Positions 25,071 to 34,110 of a stretch of DNA of 48,703 bases are shown piece by piece. How positions within the stretch are numbered: the stretch's first letter is position 1; each line of letters begins with the position of its first letter. The translations under genes and the position numbers were made by a program. The DNA is from an uncultured Cytophagaceae bacterium (GTDB taxonomy: Bacteria > Bacteroidota > Bacteroidia > Cytophagales > Spirosomataceae). The stretch covers positions 1 to 48,703 of the forward strand of contig CAIZMB010000044.1 in the NCBI GenBank assembly GCA_903933935.1. The letters are read 5' to 3'. The notes below the pieces were generated by a model. It was not told the DNA's origin and searched no databases. It saw nothing but the letters and a program-made list of their open reading frames with translations.

Positions 25071-25943
25071 ATGGCCACAGACCAAGACTGGGAAAATGAT
25101 TTTGACGACGACGTAGAAGAGAAAGATGGGACTGAAATGTCGTTTCTAGACCATTTAGAGGAATTACGTTGGCACATCATGCGATCCATTGCTGCGATTT
25201 TGATTTTTACCATTGCCGCATGGATTTTTAGAAATGAGATTTTTGGTACCATTATTATGGGGCCAACTAAGGTCGACTTTGCGACCAATTTAGTCCTATG
25301 TCATTTAGCTGATATCACAGGCTGGACCAGTTTATGTATGCAAAAAGCGGACTTCATCTTGCAAAGTAGAGAGGTTTCAGGTCAATTTATGATGGCATTA
25401 ACACAATCCATTATTGTAGGATTATTATTTTCCTTCCCTTATGCATTTTTTGAGCTTTGGAGATTCATTAAGCCCGGTTTAAAAAATAAGGAATTAAAAG
25501 CGGCGAAAGGAGCCGTTTTCTGGGTATCTACCTTATTTTTTATGGGGGTTTCCTTTGGTTATTATGTGGTGGCTCCTATGGCGATCAACTTTCTAGCCAA
25601 CTTTAAATTGGATGCAACAATTCAAAATCAATTTGACGTTAATGATTATATCTCTTTATTATCCATGCTAACGCTTGCGTGTGGATTAACATTCCAGCTG
25701 CCCATGGTGGCTTTTGTGTTATCCCAAGTGGGAATTCTTACACCTTCCTTCATGAGGGAATACCGAAAGCATGCGATGATTGTGATCTTAATAGTCGCAG
25801 CGATCATCACCCCTTCACCCGATGTGATTTCACAACTCTTAGTGGCATTTCCACTTTTAGGATTGTATGAAATCAGTATCTGGGTATCCGGAAGAGTCCT
25901 AAGAAAAAAAATGAGGGAAGAAGCCCTTGAATCGAATTCTTAA
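25071..25943 (+). CDS. tatC: Sec-independent protein translocase TatC
   Basis: Core receptor of the Tat pathway, which exports folded proteins with twin-arginine signals. The 290-residue protein has the canonical cytosolic start EMSFLDHLEELRWHIMRSI, where the FLDHLEELR motif and following Glu are essential, then six hydrophobic segments with FFELWRFIKPGL and SFGYYVVAPMAI. About 25 acidic residues precede the core, longer than in E. coli. An extended loop after the first helix (about 60-105) is typical of Bacteroidota. tatA/tatB are not seen here. It begins eight bases after glyA. Confidence 0.96.
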   Translation: MATDQDWENDFDDDVEEKDGTEMSFLDHLEELRWHIMRSIAAILIFTIAAWIFRNEIFGTIIMGPTKVDFATNLVLCHLADITGWTSLCMQKADFILQSREVSGQFMMALTQSIIVGLLFSFPYAFFELWRFIKPGLKNKELKAAKGAVFWVSTLFFMGVSFGYYVVAPMAINFLANFKLDATIQNQFDVNDYISLLSMLTLACGLTFQLPMVAFVLSQVGILTPSFMREYRKHAMIVILIVAAIITPSPDVISQLLVAFPLLGLYEISIWVSGRVLRKKMREEALESNS

Positions 25944-25966
25944 TTGAATTCAACTAACACAATCGT

Positions 25967-27829
25967 ATGAATTACTTATCGGCGGAAAATGTTTCACGCA
26001 ACATCGGAGAAAGATGGATCTTTAAAAGTCTGTTCTTTGGCCTACAAAAAGGTGAAAAAGTTGCCTTAATTGGCAAAAATGGAACCGGTAAAACCACATT
26101 AATGGAAACATTGATGGGAATGCAAACGCCTGACGATGGAAAAATATCCATCCGAAAGGGTATTCGTGTTGGTTATTTACCTCAAAACCCCATTTTTTCT
26201 GAAAATGAAGAGGTCCTAAATTATCTTTTTTCAGATGATTTGCCCTCCGCCGTTGCCATTAAGGCTTACGAAAAAGCCATGCTTTCCGGTGATTCGAAGG
26301 AGCTTGAAGACTCCTTTGCTTTAATGGAAACACATAATGCATGGGATTATGAAGCGAGGGCTAAGCAAATCATTACTAGGTTAGGCATTCCTGATGGAGA
26401 CCAAAAAGTGTCTACGCTTTCAGGAGGTCAAAAAAAACGCCTTTCGCTAGCAAAATTATTGATTGAAAGTCCAGACATTATGATCTTGGATGAGCCTACT
26501 AACCACTTGGACATCGAGACCATTGAATGGCTAGAAGGAATACTTTCAGGTCCCAATGTAACCGTTTTAGTCGTATCTCACGATCGCTATTTTCTAGATA
26601 AAATATGCAATAAAATGTTCGAACTTGCCCTAGGAACCTTATATACCTACGAGGGCAATTATGCCTATTTTTTAGAAAAGAAGGCCGAAAGAGAAGCATC
26701 TGAGGCGAGCAGCATATCAAAAGCAAAAAACCTATACCGCAAGGAACTCGAATGGATGCGCAAGCAACCTAAAGCAAGAGGAACCAAAGCGCAATACCGA
26801 ATCGATGCATTTACTGAAATCGATGAAATGGCTCACAAGAAACTGGATGACAGTAAGCTAGAGCTAAATATTCAAATGTCCCGACTAGGAAATAAAATCA
26901 TTGAAATCAACGGGCTTCAAAAAGCATGGGGGGATAAAAAAATCATCAATGAGTTTACTTATACGTTCAAGAAAAAAGACCGAATAGGTATCGTTGGCAA
27001 AAATGGAGCTGGGAAAACCACTTTCCTCCAACTCCTTACCGGTTTAGAAAAACCAGATGCGGGAACGATTGATCCTGGTGAAACACTAGTGATTGGTTAT
27101 TATACCCAAATTCCTTTTGATTTCAAGCCTGAACAAAGGGTCATCGACACCATCACGGAAATAGCAGAAGTTATCCCTTACGGTAAAAATGAATCGCTAA
27201 GTCCGAGCCAATTTTTGAGTAAGTTTTTATTCCCTACCGCTCAGCAATATACGCCTGTTGAGAAACTTTCTGGAGGTGAAAAAAAGCGTTTGCAACTCAT
27301 GCGTGTCTTAGTCAAAAATCCGAATTTTTTGATTTTGGATGAGCCAACCAATGACCTTGATTTAGACACGCTCCAACTCCTAGAAGATTTTTTATCGGAG
27401 TTCCAGGGCTGCCTACTATTGGTTTCTCATGATCGCTATTTCATGGATAATTTGGTGGACCAATTAATCCTGGTGGAAGGAGAAGGAGAAGTTAAATTCT
27501 TTAATGGAAATTATACTGATTATCGGATTTCATTGGAGAATCAAACAGAAAATAACTCGGGGGCCAACAAACCCAGTCCTGTGAAAGCACCATCCACGGA
27601 GAATTCAAAAACGAAAGTGAGTAAATTAAGTTTCAAAGAACAAAAGGAATTTGAAACATTAGAAATAGAAATACAAGACCTTGAACAAAAAAAACAAAGC
27701 CTCATTGAACAATTGAATGCAGGTCATGAGGACTTTCAAATATTAAGTCAATGGGCTACTCAAATTGAAGAAATTAAAAACGCTCAGGAAGAAAAAGAAG
27801 CCCGATGGCTAGAGCTTTCAGAAAAATAA
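25967..27829 (+). CDS. ABC-F family ATPase (Uup-like)
   Basis: Cytosolic twin-cassette ATPase without membrane domain (620 residues). First cassette: GKNGTGKTTL near 37-46, LSGGQKKRLSLAK, and the Walker B LDEPTNHLDIE. Second cassette: GKNGAGKTTF (about 344-353), LSGGEKKR and LDEPTNDLDLD. A linker with a helical, basic stretch (KARGTKAQYRIDAF) joins them. The C-terminal 60 residues form a coiled coil as in Uup. Uup-type proteins act on ribosomes and DNA metabolism, and other ABC-F members give antibiotic resistance; this sequence does not show which. Last gene of the glyA run, followed by a bidirectional terminator. Confidence 0.9.
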   Translation: MNYLSAENVSRNIGERWIFKSLFFGLQKGEKVALIGKNGTGKTTLMETLMGMQTPDDGKISIRKGIRVGYLPQNPIFSENEEVLNYLFSDDLPSAVAIKAYEKAMLSGDSKELEDSFALMETHNAWDYEARAKQIITRLGIPDGDQKVSTLSGGQKKRLSLAKLLIESPDIMILDEPTNHLDIETIEWLEGILSGPNVTVLVVSHDRYFLDKICNKMFELALGTLYTYEGNYAYFLEKKAEREASEASSISKAKNLYRKELEWMRKQPKARGTKAQYRIDAFTEIDEMAHKKLDDSKLELNIQMSRLGNKIIEINGLQKAWGDKKIINEFTYTFKKKDRIGIVGKNGAGKTTFLQLLTGLEKPDAGTIDPGETLVIGYYTQIPFDFKPEQRVIDTITEIAEVIPYGKNESLSPSQFLSKFLFPTAQQYTPVEKLSGGEKKRLQLMRVLVKNPNFLILDEPTNDLDLDTLQLLEDFLSEFQGCLLLVSHDRYFMDNLVDQLILVEGEGEVKFFNGNYTDYRISLENQTENNSGANKPSPVKAPSTENSKTKVSKLSFKEQKEFETLEIEIQDLEQKKQSLIEQLNAGHEDFQILSQWATQIEEIKNAQEEKEARWLELSEK

Positions 27830-27831
27830 CG

Positions 27832-27863
27832 AAAAATGGCCCTAAAATTTAGGGCCATTTTTT
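27832..27863. terminator. Bidirectional terminator between the ABC-F and ThuA-fusion genes
   Basis: Near-perfect inverted repeat built on AATGGCCCTAAA / TTTAGGGCCATT, flanked by A-runs on one side and T-runs on the other, so each strand yields a stem followed by a U-tract. It lies 3 bases after the plus-strand gene and about 21 bases after the end of the minus-strand gene. Confidence 0.85.
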
Positions 27864-27884
27864 ATGATGAATTACGCTTGAATT

Positions 27885-30800
27885 TTAGTTTTCAAATAAG
27901 AAATCCTTCACGCCAAATAATGCTCCGTCTCCTCCTTTTGGATTCACAAAGACAAAATACAAATCTTGTACACCTGAAATATGAACAGGAATATTGAATT
28001 TATTCGACGCATTTATTTCAGCAGATCCTACTAGATTACCCGTTGGACTTCCCGTTCTTAACTCAAGAGTTCCGCCAACAGTTTGACCTTGCATGTATAA
28101 TCCCATAAAGGAGATATTTTTTATTCCAGTCAAGTCGATTCCACTGTATTTAGCAAAACCTTTATCACCTGTAGCAACTAAAACTTCTCCTAGTCCGTCA
28201 ACTTTATATTTAGATCCTTTAGAAACTTGGTCGAAATCCACGGCTTTTACGGTTGGGTTACGAAGCGCCACAACTTTTTGACCCGTCGCTGGACCTAGTT
28301 TACCTGCTCCTTTATCCGTATAACTTGCAGCAAATAAATAAGTACCCGCCTTTCCTTTATCTTGAGGAACATATTCGCCAACGACCGGCTTGGATACTTT
28401 CTTCTTGTCAGATAGACTTAATACATAATTCACGATTTCCTTCGCATCCCCTAATGAAATTTGAGGGTGCGCAGCCATCGCTTGCTCGCCCCAAACACCA
28501 CCACCACCGTTGATAATTTTCTTCGCTAGCATGTCTATCGTCTGAGCATTTGCCTTATATTTTTTCCCTAAATCTAGGTAAGAAGGTCCTATCGACTTTT
28601 TGTCTACAGCATGACAAGCCTTACAATCAGACAAGTCCATTAATCTCTTTCCTGTTGAAAAAGATATATTTGCTTGATGCCCCTGTGCAATGACCGTTTT
28701 GTCATAGCCATCTAAGAAATTGACACTCACCATCACATCTTCCTCTGCTACTTTTTTATTCGCTAAACTTCCATCTTCTTTATCTGAAACCGAAACTTTA
28801 TACTTGACAGGTTTATCATTCCAATAAAAGGTCTTGTTGCCTTCAATTGCCACTTCCACCTCAGGAACTTCATTCCCTGCCCGAATGGTCAGTTGGGATG
28901 TACTCACATTTCCCTGCGAATCTTTTACCTTTAAGGAAACTTCATATACACCCGACTTAGAAAAAGTAATGGCTGGATTAGCTACATTACTTGATTGTCC
29001 GTTGCCAAAGTTCCATGAATACGTAATTTTATCATTGTCATAATCTTGAGATCCTGCTGACGAAAACTTCACTTTTAAAGGAGTTGCACCCACTTTTTTA
29101 TCTGCAGAAGCTAAGGCCAATGGTTTACGATTTCCAGGATTATATTCCAATTTATATAAAACAGCCTCATCGTTTTGTGCAAACCAATTTGGACCATATT
29201 CAAGACCGAAAAGTGTACCATTTTTATCAAATTGCATATCCATCGGATGTGAAAAAGGAATCGATGGCAAGAAGCGATCCATATTTGAAAAATCACCATT
29301 TTCCTTCATGGACACCGTATAAATTAAATCTCTTGCCCAATCATACGCGATTAATTTACCATTATAATAGGCAGGAAATTTAGTTTTAGATTCTGCTGGA
29401 TAGTCATCTCTATAATAAACAGGGCCTGCCATCGCATTTCGACCCCCTTTTCCTACCACAGGACCAAACTCGGGAGAGTCCACATATGGATAGTAAATGA
29501 ATGCTTTTTGTGCAGGAGGCAAATGTGCAAAACCTGTGTTATGTGGTGAATCGTTGATCGGGGCACGTGGATTAAATACGGCCCATGTACTATCGTTTTT
29601 AAAATCACGTTGATTATATGGACGATTGTCCGCCACAAATAAAGGCCAACCGAAATATCCAGCCTCACGCGCTTGATTTACCTCATCATGCCCACGAGGA
29701 CCGAATTTCTTGGAAGCTTCGCCAGCATCTGGACCTACCTCTCCCCAATACAAATAACCGGTACGCTGATCCACGGAAATACGGTATGGATTCCGATTAC
29801 CCATCACATATATTTCTTGCTTAGCATGATAAATTTTCTCGGGATATAAGTTACCCGCTGGAATCGTATAACCTCCCTCAGCAGTGGGTTTAATTCGTAA
29901 AATCTTACCCCTTAAATCATTCGTATTTGAACTCGTCGATCTGGCATCCCAACCCGATCGGCCTGGACGATTGTCACTTGGACTATATCCATTCGATGCA
30001 AATGGGTTTGTATCATCTCCCGTGGACAAATATAAGTTTCCAACCTTATCCCAAGCAATAGAACCGCCGGTGTGGCAACATTCTACACGCTTAACAGGAA
30101 CACGTAACAGAATTTTTTCCGTACTCATTAGCAAAGTATCTTTCACGTTATCATATACAAAACGAGATAAATGTTGCGCAGTATCGGGCTGACCTGATGG
30201 CGGCGAGTAATACAAATACATGAAACTATTTGAATCAAAATTAGGGTCAATATTCAAACCCATCAAACCATATTCCTGCTTCGTATAAACGTTCAAGTTA
30301 GCAATCACTTTAGACTTGCCTTTTTTAGGATCATACATTTTCAACTTCCCTTTACGCTCTGCATAAAATATCTTACCACTATTAGCCACCGCTAATTCCA
30401 TAGGCTCATCTAAACTACGATCCAAAATAGTTTTCGTAAAACGATTATCTTCTGGCGCCAATTCGGTTCTTAACTTCTTCTTATAATTTTGATCGGGTCC
30501 CGAAGATACATATTGAAGTCCCCCCCAAATATGCTTAAGCACCAAATCCTCCGAAAATGTCTCATTCGTGTGACCCCAGTTGGTATAAAATGCACGACCA
30601 CCATCATATTCATGGTACCAAGCCATCGGGTGAAAATCACCCATTTTACCGTCTTTATATGATTTTTCGTCAACTGTCACCAATAATTTAACGTCTTTAT
30701 TAAATTCTTTAATGTCATAAAACTCATCTGTACGATCAAATGATGCTGACATGTGGGCAGTAGAAATGTGTGCATTGTCCACAACATTCATTTTACCTTT

Positions 30801-31259
30801 TTGTACATTTGGCCTTCCCGGATGTGAGGCAAAATATCCTCCCGCTAATTTACCATACCAAGGCCAATCGTACTCCGTATCCGTAGCTGAATGAATCCCA
30901 AAATATCCGCCACCCGCTTGAATAAAACGCTCAAACGCATTTTGTTGAGCATCATTTAAAATATTTCCTGTAGTGTTTAAGAAAACAACCACACGATACT
31001 GTTTCAAATTATTTTCAGTAAATACCGTTGCATTTTCAGTAGTATCCACTTGAAAGCCTTTCTCCTTAGCCATTTTCAATAAAGCCGTCTTACCGGATCC
31101 GATAGAGCCATGGCGAAATCCTTTGGTGGAAGAAAAAACAAGGACTTTTTTCCCTAAGAGTGGGTTTTTATCCTGAGCGTTAACTTGTTGGAAAAACAGG
31201 AGAGTTAAACAAGAAACTGCAAAAATAATTCGGCTTATACCGAACAAAAACTTTTTCAT
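27885..31259 (-). CDS. Secreted ThuA / PQQ-sugar dehydrogenase / PKD / cytochrome c / CBM fusion
   Basis: A 1124-residue secreted multidomain protein. A signal peptide (1-28, MKKFLFGIS, ending at VNAQ) is followed by a ThuA domain (about 30-250; VFSSTKGFRHGSIGSGK, GIHSATDTEYDWPWY), a PQQ-dependent sugar/sorbosone dehydrogenase beta-propeller (about 260-720, CCHTGGSIAWD, GHDEVNQAREAGYFGWP), a PKD domain (about 725-800), a cytochrome c module with CKACH at 879-883 and Met ligand near 928, and a C-terminal carbohydrate-binding CBM6-like module (about 965-1124). It probably oxidises sugars or their lactones in the periplasm or at the surface and passes electrons to its own haem. I chose the ATG at 31259; a start at 31289 adds ten residues in front of the signal peptide. 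Confidence 0.88.
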   Translation of the reverse strand: MKKFLFGISRIIFAVSCLTLLFFQQVNAQDKNPLLGKKVLVFSSTKGFRHGSIGSGKTALLKMAKEKGFQVDTTENATVFTENNLKQYRVVVFLNTTGNILNDAQQNAFERFIQAGGGYFGIHSATDTEYDWPWYGKLAGGYFASHPGRPNVQKGKMNVVDNAHISTAHMSASFDRTDEFYDIKEFNKDVKLLVTVDEKSYKDGKMGDFHPMAWYHEYDGGRAFYTNWGHTNETFSEDLVLKHIWGGLQYVSSGPDQNYKKKLRTELAPEDNRFTKTILDRSLDEPMELAVANSGKIFYAERKGKLKMYDPKKGKSKVIANLNVYTKQEYGLMGLNIDPNFDSNSFMYLYYSPPSGQPDTAQHLSRFVYDNVKDTLLMSTEKILLRVPVKRVECCHTGGSIAWDKVGNLYLSTGDDTNPFASNGYSPSDNRPGRSGWDARSTSSNTNDLRGKILRIKPTAEGGYTIPAGNLYPEKIYHAKQEIYVMGNRNPYRISVDQRTGYLYWGEVGPDAGEASKKFGPRGHDEVNQAREAGYFGWPLFVADNRPYNQRDFKNDSTWAVFNPRAPINDSPHNTGFAHLPPAQKAFIYYPYVDSPEFGPVVGKGGRNAMAGPVYYRDDYPAESKTKFPAYYNGKLIAYDWARDLIYTVSMKENGDFSNMDRFLPSIPFSHPMDMQFDKNGTLFGLEYGPNWFAQNDEAVLYKLEYNPGNRKPLALASADKKVGATPLKVKFSSAGSQDYDNDKITYSWNFGNGQSSNVANPAITFSKSGVYEVSLKVKDSQGNVSTSQLTIRAGNEVPEVEVAIEGNKTFYWNDKPVKYKVSVSDKEDGSLANKKVAEEDVMVSVNFLDGYDKTVIAQGHQANISFSTGKRLMDLSDCKACHAVDKKSIGPSYLDLGKKYKANAQTIDMLAKKIINGGGGVWGEQAMAAHPQISLGDAKEIVNYVLSLSDKKKVSKPVVGEYVPQDKGKAGTYLFAASYTDKGAGKLGPATGQKVVALRNPTVKAVDFDQVSKGSKYKVDGLGEVLVATGDKGFAKYSGIDLTGIKNISFMGLYMQGQTVGGTLELRTGSPTGNLVGSAEINASNKFNIPVHISGVQDLYFVFVNPKGGDGALFGVKDFLFEN

Positions 31260-31351
31260 AGTGTTGTATTTTATTATAGGTAATGTCAAAGTTACTTCAA
31301 ATCATAAATTTTCGATTATTTTTATAAAAAATATTTAAAATATCCTTCAAC

Positions 31352-32188
31352 ATGATGAAAAAAATTACCCTAGTTGCATTGTTAGCCTTCATGACCAACA
31401 TGCTTTTTGCTCAGTCTATTTGCTTTTCGACCAAAGATCAAATGCAATTGATGGCCTCCAATAAGGCATTTATGAAATCACATGCGCTACCTAAAGCCTA
31501 TAAGCATGTGAGTAAAGCGGGTGGCGTGATGGTTGAATTTAATACTCCCGATGGAACCATGGCTAAAGGCTTTTATATCCCAGCAGCTAAACCTACACAA
31601 TATACCTTATTTGTATTCCAAGAGTGGTGGGGTTTAAATGACCACATCAAAAGAGAAGCCGAGCATTTTTACTCGACTTTAGGTAATGTTAACGTTTTGG
31701 CTTTAGACATGTATGATGGAAAAGTGGCTACTAGCCGGGAAGAGGCAGGTAAACTAATGGGAGGAGCCAATCCAGCCAGATTAGAATCCATTATAAAAGG
31801 AGCCATTTCATATGTTGGGCCCAAAGCAAAAATCGCCACGGTAGGTTGGTGTTTTGGTGGCGCATTATCTTTAAAGGCCTCCATTTTAAATGGGAAACAA
31901 GCCGCGGCTTGCGTGATGTATTATGGCATGCCGGTAAAAGATGTGGAGCAATTAAAATTACTTCAAACAGATGTATTGGGATTGTTTGCAGGGAAAGAGA
32001 AATTCATTTCGACTCAAGTGGTGGCTGATTTTGATGCGAATATGAAACTAGCTGGGAAAAAATTAACCATGAAAAGTTTTGATGCAGACCATGGGTTTGC
32101 CAATCCTTCAAATCCTATTTATGACAAAGCATCTACTGAGGCAGCTTGGGATATGGCCATCACTTATTTAAAATCTAAATTAAAATAA
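31352..32188 (+). CDS. Secreted dienelactone hydrolase family protein
   Basis: A 278-residue exported alpha/beta hydrolase. Signal peptide MMKKITLVALLAFMTNMLFA, then a DLH domain (about 55-278). Nucleophile C167 lies in the VGWCFGG elbow, the catalytic histidine is H247 (DADHGFA), and the acid position aligned with the usual Asp is E216 in FAGKEKFI. The EWWGLNDHIK block is typical. DLH proteins cleave enol lactones or similar esters; in this secreted Bacteroidota subgroup the substrate is unknown. The next gene starts within its stop codon (TAATG). The divergent neighbour is the large fusion protein, 92 bases away. Confidence 0.9.
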   Translation: MMKKITLVALLAFMTNMLFAQSICFSTKDQMQLMASNKAFMKSHALPKAYKHVSKAGGVMVEFNTPDGTMAKGFYIPAAKPTQYTLFVFQEWWGLNDHIKREAEHFYSTLGNVNVLALDMYDGKVATSREEAGKLMGGANPARLESIIKGAISYVGPKAKIATVGWCFGGALSLKASILNGKQAAACVMYYGMPVKDVEQLKLLQTDVLGLFAGKEKFISTQVVADFDANMKLAGKKLTMKSFDADHGFANPSNPIYDKASTEAAWDMAITYLKSKLK

Positions 32189-32325
32189 TGCGGTATTTTT
32201 CGATATTGCTCTGTGTATTTTTTCTGGCAGGTTCTTGCGCGAGCAATCGCTATAAGCAAAAGCCTTACAAGAAAAAGTGGTCCCTTTTTAAGAAAAAATC
32301 ATGTGACTGTCCAGACCTTAAATAA
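32188..32325 (+). CDS. 45-residue lipoprotein, Cys-Asp-Cys-Pro tail
   Basis: A very small open frame whose ATG overlaps the dienelactone hydrolase stop (TAATG at 32186-32190) and ends with TAA at 32323-32325. The 45-residue product has a lipoprotein signal (MRYFSILLCVFFLAGSC; lipobox LAGSC, Cys17), a Lys-rich middle (KQKPYKKKW) and an end SCDCPDLK. Overlap coupling, a full lipobox and a distinct tail support a real gene rather than chance. It overlaps the 3' end of the PhyH gene on the other strand by eight bases. Function unknown; the tail could bind metal or form a disulfide (inference). It may be missed in annotations for its size. Confidence 0.7.
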   Translation: MRYFSILLCVFFLAGSCASNRYKQKPYKKKWSLFKKKSCDCPDLK

Positions 32326-33106
32326 TGGGGTTAATCGAGGAAGCAGCTAAAGAACCCGGAGCTAATCCCTGGAACCAACGCAGCCGATCGGCCTCTTGAT
32401 TTGGGTTCTTGGGTTCCGTCACGCGCATGTCGGCATCCATAAAAATCAACGTCATCACCTCCCGCATGTGGGTGGTTTCATTTCCAGGGGCGGCATGTAA
32501 AGTCCAACCGCGATGAAAGGTGGCATCACCAGCTTTCATCGTTTTTTGGGCGACAATCGGAAATTTATGCTTTGCGACAAATTCACTAATCATTTTTTCA
32601 GACTCATCCGAAATTCCTATCGGTGGAAGACTAACATGCTGACTGCCTGAAGCAAAAGTCAACATACCCATTCCATCCTCTATATCAACCAAAGGCATCC
32701 ACATCGTGACTGTTTTGTCGGTGTCCATCGGCCAGTAATATTGATCTTGATGCCAAGGAGTTAAGCCTCCACCAGGTTCTTTAAATAAGGCTTGGTCATG
32801 ATATAAGCGTACATTCTTTACACCCAATAAATCGGCTGCTATTTTCCCAAATCTTTTAGCTAATGAAAATTGTTTAATCAATTCATTTTCTTCCCATAGG
32901 TTCATCATTTGTAAGAATGCCTTGCCATACGTGTCCCTTTCTTCCATCGGTTTTTGATTTTTTTTGAAATCAACGGCCCAAGCACGAATGGCTTCTCGGT
33001 AGGGTTTTAGCTCATCAACAGGAAGGACATTTTCTAAGAAAACATGTCCGTTTTTTTGAAAATCAGCAATTTGATTTAACTCTAAAGGGTAAGTATTTGA
33101 TAACAT
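32318..33106 (-). CDS. Phytanoyl-CoA dioxygenase (PhyH) family protein
   Basis: Fe(II)/2-oxoglutarate-dependent oxygenase of the PhyH family (262 residues). The metal triad is H119 and D121 in TPWHQDQYYWP and H204 in HRGWTLHAAPGN, with R215 (MREVMTL) positioned for 2-oxoglutarate. The conserved MWMPLVDIEDGMGML segment supports the fold. Substrate is unknown; family members hydroxylate fatty acyl or other small molecules. It is divergent from an AraC regulator with 121 bases between starts, an arrangement frequent in this phylum that suggests control by that regulator. The 3' end overlaps the tiny lipoprotein gene. Confidence 0.9.
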   Translation of the reverse strand: MLSNTYPLELNQIADFQKNGHVFLENVLPVDELKPYREAIRAWAVDFKKNQKPMEERDTYGKAFLQMMNLWEENELIKQFSLAKRFGKIAADLLGVKNVRLYHDQALFKEPGGGLTPWHQDQYYWPMDTDKTVTMWMPLVDIEDGMGMLTFASGSQHVSLPPIGISDESEKMISEFVAKHKFPIVAQKTMKAGDATFHRGWTLHAAPGNETTHMREVMTLIFMDADMRVTEPKNPNQEADRLRWFQGLAPGSLAASSINPII

Positions 33107-33227
33107 CGCTCTTATTTTTCACAAAATTGATATGAATTAAAATCAAAAACCACGTCAAAATTTGTAAAAAATAATGCAATTTTATCCTAAATTCAATTAA
33201 GTATAAAAATTGAGGTAAAATATTAAT

Positions 33228-34109
33228 ATGAAGGCGAGCCTTGAACATTTATCAGAAAATATAAATCAGCCGATCCAATTGAAAGAAATTGTACAAGCTC
33301 GATTTGATGCTCCTTATCATTTTCATCCTGAACTTGAGTTAACCTTAATTATTTCTGGAGAAGGAAAGCGTTTCATAGGTAACCAAATTTCTGATTTTAG
33401 CCCAGGTGATTTAGTGCTTTTAGGTTCTAATTTACCTCATTGTTGGCAAAACCACCGAAATGATTGGTTGGGCTCCGACGAAACATCAGATGCCGCTCAG
33501 GCCATTGTTATTCATTTTAAACGAGATTTTTTAGGAGATAAATTTCTTGAAAATGATGCCTGTCAAAACATTCGCCAATTGTTTGATCGGGCTAAAGGTG
33601 GCTTAACTATTTTAGGTCCGACGCAAGATAAAGTAGCCCGAGAAATGCTAAAATTAAAGGAATTAGCCCCTTTTCCTAGGCTCTTAGCTTTTCTACAAAT
33701 TTTACATTCCTTAACGATGGGCGGAGCGGACGTGCAGCCGATTGACACCAATGAAGGAGGCTATACCGTTTCTAAAATCGACTTAGAGCGAATTAATCGA
33801 ATATATGCGTACATCATTGCGCACTATACGCAAGAAGTCCATTTGGATGAGGTAGCCCATTTGGCCAACATGACAGAAACAGCTTTTTGTCGCTATTTCA
33901 AAAAGGTAACCCAAAAGACTTTTGTCGAAATTGTGACCGAATTCAGAATTAAGCATGCATGCCAAATGCTTAGAACTACCCAAAAAACGATGGTAGAAAT
34001 CTGTTTTGAAAGTGGTTTTGGCAACTTATCACACTTTAATAAACAGTTTAAGCAATGGATGAAAGTACCGCCGTTGCAATATCGAAAAATGACTCAAGAG
34101 TGGGTTTAA
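33228..34109 (+). CDS. AraC-family transcriptional regulator
   Basis: One-component regulator of 293 residues. N-terminal cupin-like effector domain (about 10-130; the HFHPELELTLIISGEGKRFIG strand carries possible ligand contacts), a helical linker, then the AraC DNA-binding domain (about 190-290) with two helix-turn-helix segments: HLDEVAHLANMTETAFCRYFKK and the final FESGFGNLSHFNKQFKQWMKVPP-type motif. The N-terminal double histidine and Glu pattern hints at a small-ligand or metal-assisted pocket. Divergent from phyH; a direct regulatory link is likely but not shown. The ATG follows a T/A-rich region; no clear promoter. Confidence 0.92.
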   Translation: MKASLEHLSENINQPIQLKEIVQARFDAPYHFHPELELTLIISGEGKRFIGNQISDFSPGDLVLLGSNLPHCWQNHRNDWLGSDETSDAAQAIVIHFKRDFLGDKFLENDACQNIRQLFDRAKGGLTILGPTQDKVAREMLKLKELAPFPRLLAFLQILHSLTMGGADVQPIDTNEGGYTVSKIDLERINRIYAYIIAHYTQEVHLDEVAHLANMTETAFCRYFKKVTQKTFVEIVTEFRIKHACQMLRTTQKTMVEICFESGFGNLSHFNKQFKQWMKVPPLQYRKMTQEWV

Positions 34110-34110
34110 T

